The notes beneath the pieces are model-generated. The model was not told the origin of the DNA, did not search any database, and saw only the letters and a program-made list of their open reading frames with translations. Both the position numbers and the translations under genes were made by a program. Shown here piece by piece: positions 1 to 5,648 of a stretch of 5,774 nucleotides of DNA. The stretch comes from Mucilaginibacter sp. (lineage in GTDB: Bacteria > Bacteroidota > Bacteroidia > Sphingobacteriales > Sphingobacteriaceae): the NCBI GenBank assembly GCA_028288315.1, contig JAQBNY010000322.1, positions 1 through 5,774 of the forward strand, in the 5' to 3' direction. How positions within the stretch are numbered: the stretch's first letter is position 1; every line of letters starts with the position of its first letter.

Positions 1-1
1 C

Positions 2-49
2 ATTAAACAAAAATTGACAGAGTTATATAATCAGTATGAAAGACTTTGA
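2..49 (+). CDS. C-terminal tail of an upstream gene, possibly an ECF sigma factor (partial)
   Basis: Only one plus-strand frame is open from the left edge: the other two hit stops by base 18. This frame reads IKQKLTELYNQYERL and ends with TGA at 47-49, overlapping the ATG of the next gene (36) by 14 bases in a different frame. The short basic-acidic amphipathic helix ending in a Tyr-rich segment resembles the tails of Bacteroidota ECF sigma factors after region 4. The downstream gene also looks like the membrane protein often paired with such sigma factors. The overlap suggests translational coupling. With only 15 residues visible, the sigma assignment is an inference from context; the open frame and overlap are seen directly. 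Confidence 0.45.
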   Translation: MKQKLTELYNQYERL

Positions 50-626
50 TCATTTAATGTCGGTTTGGCAGGGACAGCCAAAGCAGGATCATCCTTCGGT
101 AGATGAAGTACTGAAGCAGGTAAAAAAAGATATTCGCGCAATCACATCAAGGATGTACTGGGCCATAGTTACTATGACAGCAACTATGATTGGGGCTTTT
201 ATTTTAATGTTTTTTATGGCATTTAAATCACCGGCTACAACAATAGGGATATTTATTATTGTAATAACTATAGCGCTTTACTTATATATGATTGTAAAGC
301 ATTACCATATGTTAAACAAACGTGATCTTACTCAAAACCCTACAGATTATTTAGACAGCTTAAAGGAATACCAAAAGAATCGTACTAAAGTGGTTGGCTG
401 GTTTTACTATATATACATATTATTGTTAAGCGCCGGTTTAGGGCTATATTTTATTGAGATACTGGAAAATGCATCACTATATTTTAAGTTAGCCACTTAT
501 GGCTTTACGTTTATTTGGTTTATGTTCACTACCTTTTATATTAAGCCCCGCATGTTTAAAAACGAGGAGGAGAAATTGAATTTAATGATTGACCGCTTAG
601 AGCGTTTGCAAGAACAGTTTGATTAA
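36..626 (+). CDS. Four-helix membrane protein, putative anti-sigma-like partner of the upstream gene
   Basis: The 196-residue protein starts with a soluble amphipathic stretch of about 40 residues containing a Trp at 11 (SVWQGQ) and a Lys/Glu-rich helix. Four hydrophobic segments follow at about 41-63, 69-88, 119-141 and 150-169, separated by a basic cytoplasmic-type loop (about 89-118). The tail (176-196) is a charged helix with coiled-coil character (EEEKLNLMIDRLERLQEQF). No enzyme motif is visible. Bacteroidota genomes often place a protein of this plan (short N-terminal region with a conserved Trp, then membrane helices) directly behind an ECF sigma gene, where an anti-sigma role is suspected. 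Here the start lies inside the end of the preceding gene and the stop is 8 bases before the acetyltransferase, so all three are probably co-transcribed. The membrane location is well supported; the anti-sigma role is inferred. Confidence 0.85.
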   Translation: MKDFDHLMSVWQGQPKQDHPSVDEVLKQVKKDIRAITSRMYWAIVTMTATMIGAFILMFFMAFKSPATTIGIFIIVITIALYLYMIVKHYHMLNKRDLTQNPTDYLDSLKEYQKNRTKVVGWFYYIYILLLSAGLGLYFIEILENASLYFKLATYGFTFIWFMFTTFYIKPRMFKNEEEKLNLMIDRLERLQEQFD

Positions 627-634
627 TTGCAGTT

Positions 635-1144
635 ATGCAAATTATACCCGTTACATTTAATGATGCTGCTATACTGCTTGAACTGAGCAGAAAGACTTTC
701 TATGATGCCTTTGCGCATTTAAATAACGCTGCCGACATGGATGCGTATGCCGTTAAAGCATTTACTCTCCAAAAATACAGACAGGAATTAAGTGATCCTT
801 ACTCCTATTTCTATTTTGCTATAGTGGATGATAACATTGCAGGCTACATCAAAATAAATTTCAATACAGCCCAAACAGAATTGCAGGACCCCAATGCCCT
901 TGAAGTAGAACGTATTTACATTTTACAGCAATACCAGGGGCAACAACTCGGAAAACAACTTTTAAGCTTTGCTATTAATATGGCCGTTAACAAAAACCTC
1001 AAGTATATATGGCTTGGTGTTTGGGAACATAATTATAAAGCAATTAGCTTTTATGAAAGCCAGGGATTCGTAAAATTCAGCAGTCATCCTTTTGTTTTGG
1101 GGAATGATAAGCAAACGGATCTGTTGATGAAAAAGGAATTATAA
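635..1144 (+). CDS. GNAT family N-acetyltransferase, PaiA-like
   Basis: This 169-residue protein has the full length of a single GNAT domain and should transfer an acetyl group from acetyl-CoA to an amine. Visible landmarks, in order, are the N-terminal strand and helix (1-30), strand FAIVDDNIAGYIKI (61-74), strand LEVERIYI (89-96), the acetyl-CoA pyrophosphate loop QGQQLGKQLL (101-110), IWLGVWEHN (125-133) and the motif KAISFYESQGF (135-145), with Tyr140 at the usual general-acid position. The ending GNDKQTDLLMKKEL closely follows, from memory, the layout of Bacillus PaiA, a spermidine/spermine acetyltransferase. A polyamine substrate is therefore plausible but untested, and no PaiB-type partner is present. 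The loop has Gln104 where the first Gly of the usual Q-x-x-G-x-G pattern is expected. It is the last gene of the left operon and converges on the Kelch lipoprotein with a gap of 49 bases. Confidence 0.92.
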   Translation: MQIIPVTFNDAAILLELSRKTFYDAFAHLNNAADMDAYAVKAFTLQKYRQELSDPYSYFYFAIVDDNIAGYIKINFNTAQTELQDPNALEVERIYILQQYQGQQLGKQLLSFAINMAVNKNLKYIWLGVWEHNYKAISFYESQGFVKFSSHPFVLGNDKQTDLLMKKEL

Positions 1145-1193
1145 TATAGTATTATTGACAATAAACATTCCTACGTTTTGCAGATAGCATAAC

Positions 1194-2786
1194 TTATTGT
1201 ATAACCAATTGAGGTTTATTGTATAGGGCCTCTTTACTATTTAGCTGTAAAGTACTGTTTTGGTTGGCTTGATCTTTAACAAGTAAACTTACAATTTTAT
1301 CAGCAGCCAATTGTGTTTTCACAAAGCCTGTTACATCTAATTCAATGTATTTAGCCGAATTGTTAACGGCTGCCGAACTTAACATGGAGGTAAATGTTGT
1401 TGGCGCATTGTTAAAGGTAATAGCACTTTCTGTCCAGCTATTATTAGTTACTCCAAAACACGAAACATTAATGGCTTTGGTATTTTCTGTATTGTATCCG
1501 TATACCCGTAACTTTGCTGAAGTTACATTTGTGATGTTACCAATAGAGAATTTCAAGAAAGAAAAGCGTGTATAGTTGCTTACCGTTGATCCTTTAATAA
1601 TCAGCGTTGTATCACTACCATAATTAGTTGAACCAAAACTTCCATTACGAACAAAGGCATCCTCCAAAGTGGATAAAGTAATTGTATTATTGTTAACTAC
1701 CGCAGTACCTTTATAATTAGTGTTTGAAAAGTTACCACCCGTATAATAAATATTGCCATTTATAATAGCTGCAGCCCCTCCTGATCTTGTAACGGGAAGA
1801 TTATTTAGTTCTGTCCATGTGTTAGTTGCAGGAGAGTATGCAGATACCAACTTTGTAAAAACATTATGAGCACTTTCTCCACCCAGTACAAGAATACGAT
1901 TGCCTTTAACTACTACAGAAGATGAAATATGATCACGGCCAGTGTTCATATCAGCTAATTGTTTCCAAGTATTTGTAACCCCATCATATACCTGAAGCAT
2001 TTTTTGAACAACGGCTAATTTATCGTGATTATGAGACCCGCCCATAAAGTATATTTTGTTTTCAAATACCACTGCACCTCCCTGGTTAACCGGATTTATT
2101 AATGAGGCTAAGGTTTTCCATCCGGCAGTCACATTATTAATGTCTAATACATAATGAACACCTACATCATTACGTGACAAGTCAGCCCCTCCCATATAGT
2201 GCAGTTTCCCATTTAAATACTTTAATTGGCCAACCGCTAAAGCTCTGGGCAAATCAGGCAAGCGAGAGTAACTGTTTAGCGCAATATCATATTTCCAAAC
2301 TTGTTTTGTACCGAAAACCTGGCCTGTACCAGCTGTATTGGATATATAACCGCCTGCAAAATATATAAAAGTACCATCATTGGTAATTCCCTCATTTGCA
2401 ACCCCACCAAAATCTGGCCCATTTGGTAAATGAGGCAAATCTGCAATGGCAGACCATCCATTTACTGCAGGGTCATAAACATATGCACGTTTAGTTGTAG
2501 TCCAATAATTAGGCCTTTTTTTAAAATCATGCCCTCCAAAAATATAAAGCTTATTATTTACTACCTCACCATTAACTTCATGAGTTGTAGCTGGGGCCGA
2601 TTTTGCCGTGCTCCATGTAATTGTTGTAAAGTCTTGATTGGATTCGCTCAACAATTTATCTGCACCTATTGCAAAAGCCTCATCTTTATTTATGGTAATC
2701 TCTGACTTAATATCTTCGCTTTTTTTGCAGCTTTGGAATAAGAATACAGTGGTAAACAGTACTAATAAGGTTTTGTATCTAATCAT
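1194..2786 (-). CDS. Kelch-repeat lipoprotein with C-terminal DNRLRE/CBM96-like domain
   Basis: The 530-residue precursor begins with a lipoprotein signal peptide: basic start, hydrophobic core and lipobox FQSC with the lipidated Cys at 20. The following KKSED may help surface export in Bacteroidota. Residues about 58-360 hold six Kelch repeats, marked by Gly-Gly pairs at 84-85, 145-146, 199-200, 249-250, 302-303 and 350-351 and by blade ends such as YDPAVNGW, YDGVTNTW and YSPATNTW, consistent with a beta-propeller. Residues about 370-530 match the DNRLRE/CBM96 type of domain: DAFVRNGSFGSTNYG, RFSFLKFSI, AKLRVYGY, WTESAITFNNAP, ELDVTGFV and the closing KPQLVIQ. This is probably an envelope or surface-exposed carbohydrate- or protein-binding protein; no catalytic residues are recognised and the ligand is unknown. 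It appears monocistronic, with a candidate promoter about 60 bases upstream of the ATG and no Shine-Dalgarno site. Confidence 0.93.
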   Translation of the reverse strand: MIRYKTLLVLFTTVFLFQSCKKSEDIKSEITINKDEAFAIGADKLLSESNQDFTTITWSTAKSAPATTHEVNGEVVNNKLYIFGGHDFKKRPNYWTTTKRAYVYDPAVNGWSAIADLPHLPNGPDFGGVANEGITNDGTFIYFAGGYISNTAGTGQVFGTKQVWKYDIALNSYSRLPDLPRALAVGQLKYLNGKLHYMGGADLSRNDVGVHYVLDINNVTAGWKTLASLINPVNQGGAVVFENKIYFMGGSHNHDKLAVVQKMLQVYDGVTNTWKQLADMNTGRDHISSSVVVKGNRILVLGGESAHNVFTKLVSAYSPATNTWTELNNLPVTRSGGAAAIINGNIYYTGGNFSNTNYKGTAVVNNNTITLSTLEDAFVRNGSFGSTNYGSDTTLIIKGSTVSNYTRFSFLKFSIGNITNVTSAKLRVYGYNTENTKAINVSCFGVTNNSWTESAITFNNAPTTFTSMLSSAAVNNSAKYIELDVTGFVKTQLAADKIVSLLVKDQANQNSTLQLNSKEALYNKPQLVIQ

Positions 2787-2847
2787 AATTTAATTCGCAA
2801 ATAGCTGAGTATCTTATGTGAACTTACATTTATTTGTAGCTATGGGA

Positions 2848-2875
2848 TAAAGTTAAATAGAAAAGCCATTATCAA
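2848..2875 (-). promoter_or_regulatory. Candidate Bacteroidota-type promoter of the Kelch lipoprotein
   Basis: Read on the minus strand, ATTG is followed after 17 bases by TAACTTTA. This fits the Bacteroidota pattern of a TTG-containing -33 box and a TAnnTTTG -7 box, except for the last base. It would start transcription near 2840, giving a leader of about 55 bases before the ATG at 2786. Such short degenerate motifs occur by chance in AT-rich DNA, so this rests on position and spacing. Confidence 0.4.
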
Positions 2876-2888
2876 TTTAACATGTGTT

Positions 2889-2905
2889 AAGTTGTGTAAC
2901 AACTT
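2889..2905. promoter_or_regulatory. Perfect dyad, possible operator
   Basis: The arms AAGTTGT and ACAACTT are perfectly complementary around a 3-base centre (GTA). The site begins 14 bases beyond the -33 element of the Kelch promoter candidate, where an activator would bind, and 17 bases before the ATG of the possible small ORF on the other strand. It could serve a dimeric regulator of one or both units. The symmetry is directly visible; the function is inferred. Confidence 0.35.
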
Positions 2906-2922
2906 GTGATAAAATTACTTAA

Positions 2923-3045
2923 ATGCAGGTGGGTATTAATGCAAACACCAGTTGCATAATATGCTTAAACAATGGCAAGAAGCTGCGTTTCAGTTATTTT
3001 AGTAACCAAATGCTTGCTGAAATGTTGATTAAACTTGAGTTTTGA
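2923..3045 (+). CDS. Possible small ORF, 40 residues
   Basis: An ATG immediately after a TAA opens 40 codons ending in TGA. The product has a Cys-x-x-Cys pair (CIIC, residues 11-14), then NGKKLRFSYF and a helix-like end LAEMLIKLEF. The stretch looks less AT-rich than its surroundings and its composition is protein-like, with no low-complexity run. A large inverted repeat (3052-3110) starts 6 bases after the stop. No family is recognised. It could be a genuine small protein, a remnant of a longer gene, or a chance ORF; length alone cannot separate these. Confidence 0.25.
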   Translation: MQVGINANTSCIICLNNGKKLRFSYFSNQMLAEMLIKLEF

Positions 3046-3051
3046 GGAAAA

Positions 3052-3110
3052 TATATTGTAAGGTTATAATGTAATATCATTTAAATTGCATTATAACCTC
3101 AACTAATATA
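3052..3110. repeat. Large imperfect inverted repeat / hairpin
   Basis: AGGTTATAATG (3061-3071) and CATTATAACCT (3089-3099) form a perfect 11-bp stem. It can be extended inward by a wobble pair and three A/T pairs, to leave a 9-base loop. After a short internal loop, TATATT (3052-3057) pairs with AATATA (3105-3110). It sits just past the stop of the possible small ORF and could end that transcript. No clean T tract follows on the plus strand; on the minus strand an A/T-rich run with TTTT follows. A transcript-end stabiliser or a relic of a palindromic mobile repeat are alternatives. Confidence 0.6.
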
Positions 3111-3136
3111 CATTAGAGTGGGTATCAGTATGAGAA

Positions 3137-3164
3137 GATTTAACTTCAAAAATGAAGTTAAATC
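3137..3164 (-). terminator. Strong hairpin downstream of the 81-residue gene, terminator-like
   Basis: GATTTAACTTCA (3137-3148) and TGAAGTTAAATC (3153-3164) make a perfect 12-bp stem with a 4-base loop. It begins 30 bases past the stop of the minus-strand gene at 3195-3440, a typical place for a transcript end. The stem is AT-rich and only a short pyrimidine-rich stretch (TTCTC) follows on the minus strand, so it is not a classical intrinsic terminator. The hairpin itself is certain. Confidence 0.45.
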
Positions 3165-3194
3165 GTAAAGGAATACGGTTTGTTAAGTTGCTAA

Positions 3195-3440
3195 CTACAA
3201 CCAATCGGTATGTTCGTCTGATTTTTTTAAAGTATAGTCTGATAATAATTCTTTATACTGGTCTAAAATCAAATCGGGTACATTGCCAAATTCATTGAGG
3301 CTGTTTAAAAACTCGGTTGTTTTAGCAAAGCAACCATTTTCAAAATTTAGCTCTTTTTCTCGACTTTTAATGTTTAAACTTAACTCGTTATTAGTAATAA
3401 TAAACCAAAAAGCATTAAAAGCAACCGATATCCTTCTCAT
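3195..3440 (-). CDS. Hypothetical protein, 81 residues
   Basis: No family is recognised. The product is soluble-looking, with a hydrophobic N-terminal patch (VAFNAFWFIITNN, 6-18) that may be a beta strand, a charged middle (IKSREKELNFENG) with a single Cys at 37, and a mostly helical, acidic second half (about 41-72) ending in DEHTDWL. There is no signal peptide or membrane helix. The ATG follows a very A/T-rich stretch, as usual for starts in this phylum, and a strong hairpin lies 30 bases beyond the stop. Both support a real gene. It stands alone, 388 bases from the next minus-strand gene, so it is likely transcribed separately. Confidence 0.6.
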   Translation of the reverse strand: MRRISVAFNAFWFIITNNELSLNIKSREKELNFENGCFAKTTEFLNSLNEFGNVPDLILDQYKELLSDYTLKKSDEHTDWL

Positions 3441-3828
3441 ATTTATAATAAATTAAATTAATTAAGGTATTGGTGTATACGGTATAGTTGCAATTTAGTT
3501 ACGCATATTACTAATATTTTAATATTAATACCTAATCTTTTAATCTGATTTATTAAGAGGTTGATAAACGTTATTTGCAGATATAATAAAGCCTCCTTAC
3601 TCTCGCAGTTTGGAGGCTTTCCCTAATTAATTTACTAATTCATTTAACGCTTAATTATATGAAGTTCTCTAAGTAAAATATTAAATACTTTACATACAAT
3701 AGAGTAGGTTAAAACGTAAATTAATTGATGCTATTGTGTGTATGTTTTCTCATACGTGGTGTGTGGTTAGTTTACACCCTTGTATATATGTTCTGGAATA
3801 GCAAAAGCACTATGTGATTAGTAATAAA
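3441..3828. other. Non-coding stretch of 388 bases
   Basis: No convincing gene is seen on either strand. The part nearest 3441 is extremely A/T-rich and should hold the promoter of the 81-residue gene, but no clear -33/-7 pair stands out. The middle holds the GC-rich hairpin at 3588-3620. The part at 3725-3785 is richer in G and T on the plus strand and includes small inverted repeats (GTATG/CATAC, GGTGT/ACACC). The right end is the palindrome overlapping the stop of the 493-residue gene. Confidence 0.7.
3588..3620. terminator. Probable bidirectional intrinsic terminator
   Basis: AAAGCCTCC (3588-3596) and GGAGGCTTT (3612-3620) form a perfect 9-bp stem with six G-C pairs in a strongly AT-rich setting, around a 15-base loop. 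The A run at the start and T run at the end make it work in either direction; on the minus strand the stem is followed by ATTATAT. The only annotated gene pointing toward it is the minus-strand gene ending at 3829, about 208 bases away, implying a long 3' untranslated region or an unseen short transcript between them. Confidence 0.65.
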
Positions 3829-3840
3829 TTATTTATTACT
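3820..3840. repeat. Palindrome centred on a stop codon
   Basis: AGTAATAAA (3820-3828) and TTTATTACT (3832-3840) are perfect complements. The 3-base centre (3829-3831) is exactly the TAA stop of the minus-strand 493-residue gene. The stem is almost all A-T pairs, so its stability is modest. It may be a chance result of A/T richness or a minor transcript-end element. Confidence 0.5.
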
Positions 3841-5310
3841 TGCTGTAACTGCAATTGGTTTTATATTTTCAACATAATAAACATTATCCTGATAATCATA
3901 GTTTGTGCCGTCTTTGCCTAAATAATCGCTTCCTAAAATATAAGCGTTATTAATTGGGATGCCATATTCATTTACAGCTTTCCAAACCCTAATTCCTATT
4001 TTTTTAGCAAAGTTTTTACTCCTATCTGTATATAATGATCCAATCTTTAGTGCAAATGGGCCTGTTGGTTTAATTGAAATGTATCCGTTTACTACATTAC
4101 GTGATGTTGGTAATAACATTTGCCCAGTTAGCTTATCGGAATACTGGAGAGGATATATTATTTTTTGGCCCTGATAATAATAGCTAATTGTATCAGTATT
4201 TTCTGTTGTGCAGCAGCCCTGATATGAAGCTATTTTTATAATTTTTACCGGGATTAATTTATTCGCTATTTCAAAGTAGCTCACTGGTATCTCATCTGAC
4301 AATTCAGTGATTTTATCTCCATGTAAGCCATTATCGAAATTTCTAAATCCTGTTTTTGTTTTAAAGTTTAAAGCATTCAATACCTTTTGAAGTTCTGGCT
4401 CCCAGTCACTTTCAGCCTTATACTGCCATATACTTCTTAAATAAATTGTTTTTACAGGTTTAGTTTTATCAGTGGTTTCTAAATTTAATGTACCATTTAA
4501 ATTTAAGCAAGTACCTCCTACTGGCACCTGATAGTTTATTATTCTACCCATACGTACAACATGATATTGCAATTTAAGCAGGGCGCTCCATACTGAAGGT
4601 TTTATTCTTTGATTAATTGCATCTGCAGTGAATGCAATTGTTATATCCACTGAGTCTCCAGGTGGTATTTTCAAAGGAAATGATAAATTATCGGCAGTTA
4701 TATTATTTATCCGGCTTATTACCCATAAACCTTTGTTTGAAAAAGACGCTTTTTTAATTACATAACTATTTGTTTTTTGATTTTTAATACGAATAGTTAC
4801 GTTATCGTGATTACGACTAAGTGATTCACTGGTGAATTTTGCACCATTATTGTATGGATCATAAACCAATGAAAACACCAAATGGTTGTTTGAGGGAAAG
4901 CCATCCATGTTTTGGATAGTTACATTACCCGAAGAAACAACAGGTGATGAATATGATGAGAATTTAAAACTAAGCTTATATGGGTCGCTTTTTGGCTTGC
5001 TAATTGATAAGTTATTTAAAAAAAAATAAAAATTTAATTTTAAAGCAGTAGCAGTTAACAGGTTAACGCACGCACACATAATTAAAATGGATATACGTAT
5101 GTTAAATTTCTTGTTTAATAAAACTGTTGCTAAGAATATAGAAAGGGTTAACAACCCTACAAGAAAAGGCAAATAAATATTAAATAATGCACCTAACTCA
5201 TCAACATGTAAATCAACAGAAGTAGCTATAATAATTGATAAAACAATACTGATTAATAGCATTATTAATAGATACCCCCATTTAAAAGTCTTTCCGCTAA
5301 GGCTTTTCAT
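3829..5310 (-). CDS. Three-helix membrane-anchored protein with ASH-like domain and secreted-type C-terminal module
   Basis: The 493-residue protein has helices at about 12-31, 44-65 and 73-98. Basic residues at the N-terminus and in the second loop (NKKFNIR) place residues 99-493 in the periplasm. Residues about 110-280 are beta-rich and contain an ASH / choice-of-anchor-D-like signature: VTIRIKNQ (171-178), then IPPGDSVDITIAFTA (215-229), closing with GGTCLNLNGTL (265-275). The rest resembles, from memory, a module in large secreted Ig/malectin/Kelch-type proteins: TIYLRSIWQY...EPELQKVLNAL (288-314), PTGPFALKIGSLYTD (415-429), and IRVW, NNAYILGSD, NYDYQDNVYYVENIKP (440-485). Exposed cysteines are 268, 366 and 367. 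There are no catalytic motifs; adhesion, ligand sensing or envelope scaffolding are possible. The start at 5310 precedes a basic segment that fits the membrane topology. The family link is moderately secure, the function unknown. Confidence 0.85.
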   Translation of the reverse strand: MKSLSGKTFKWGYLLIMLLISIVLSIIIATSVDLHVDELGALFNIYLPFLVGLLTLSIFLATVLLNKKFNIRISILIMCACVNLLTATALKLNFYFFLNNLSISKPKSDPYKLSFKFSSYSSPVVSSGNVTIQNMDGFPSNNHLVFSLVYDPYNNGAKFTSESLSRNHDNVTIRIKNQKTNSYVIKKASFSNKGLWVISRINNITADNLSFPLKIPPGDSVDITIAFTADAINQRIKPSVWSALLKLQYHVVRMGRIINYQVPVGGTCLNLNGTLNLETTDKTKPVKTIYLRSIWQYKAESDWEPELQKVLNALNFKTKTGFRNFDNGLHGDKITELSDEIPVSYFEIANKLIPVKIIKIASYQGCCTTENTDTISYYYQGQKIIYPLQYSDKLTGQMLLPTSRNVVNGYISIKPTGPFALKIGSLYTDRSKNFAKKIGIRVWKAVNEYGIPINNAYILGSDYLGKDGTNYDYQDNVYYVENIKPIAVTASNK

Positions 5311-5426
5311 ATAAAGGTGAATATCGTACTATATTTATTTGTATTATAGTGTATTAGCAGCATCTCAGTAAGTTGTTAAGTAAGTATAATTGATTTGAAA
5401 ACATAATGGCAAATAGCAAACTCCAT

Positions 5427-5648
5427 TTAAGGCTGCTGTATAGAATGTTTAACAATTGATAAATCTTTAGATTTCTTTTCAGTGGTTATTGAATTTACTT
5501 TACTAACATTATTTTTATTTTTTTTAGCAATACCTTTTTTTAATTGACTTTGATAAATGTATTCACCACTAAATACACATATAATTATTATAAAACCACA
5601 TGCCATACGTTGGCGAAACTTTTTAATTCGTCTATCGTGTATGATCAT
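5427..5648 (-). CDS. Small lysine-rich single-helix membrane protein, 73 residues
   Basis: No family is recognised. A strongly basic start (HDRRIKKFRQR, 4-14) precedes one hydrophobic segment at about 15-33 (GFIIIICVFSGEYIY). The tail of 40 residues is rich in Lys, Asn and Ser (KKGIAKKNKNNVSK). The charge pattern predicts the N-terminus inside and the tail in the periplasm, with the helix as an uncleaved anchor; the Cys at 24 lacks a lipobox. It is on the same strand as the 493-residue membrane protein, 116 bases upstream, so the two could share a transcript, but the gap allows a separate promoter. The layout also fits the front end of a longer protein that has been cut short. The gene is plausible rather than certain. 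Confidence 0.5.
   Translation of the reverse strand: MIIHDRRIKKFRQRMACGFIIIICVFSGEYIYQSQLKKGIAKKNKNNVSKVNSITTEKKSKDLSIVKHSIQQP

Noticed and set aside
1152..1200. Inverted repeats in the convergent junction (TTATTG-A-CAATAA at 1152-1164; ACAATAA/TTATTGT reaching the Kelch stop)
   Set aside because: The first has only a one-base centre and the second arms are 29 bases apart. All pairs are nearly A-T, so no terminator is claimed although both genes end here.
1345..1575. Plus-strand ORF of 76 codons inside the Kelch gene
   Set aside because: It lies wholly opposite the DNRLRE-like coding region, which has clear domain motifs. The translation shows no recognisable features.
2174..2705. Three ORFs (2174-2368 plus, 2276-2461 minus, 2430-2705 plus) within the Kelch gene
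   Set aside because: All overlap the well-supported Kelch repeats in other frames and their products show no family features.
3728..3817. 29-codon plus-strand ORF encoding a hydrophobic peptide (MLLCVCFLIRGVWLVYTLVY...)
   Set aside because: It could be a membrane micropeptide, but it is very short, has no visible promoter and overlaps a T/G-rich stretch that gives hydrophobic codons by chance.
3959..4174. Plus-strand ORF of 71 codons opposite the 493-residue gene
   Set aside because: It is antisense to the conserved-looking C-terminal module and is best explained as a shadow frame.
5311..5426. Promoter for the 493-residue gene
   Set aside because: A TTTG followed 21 bases later by TATACTTA, and a TATAAT-like sequence nearer the start, were seen. 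Both match the expected pattern too poorly to report.
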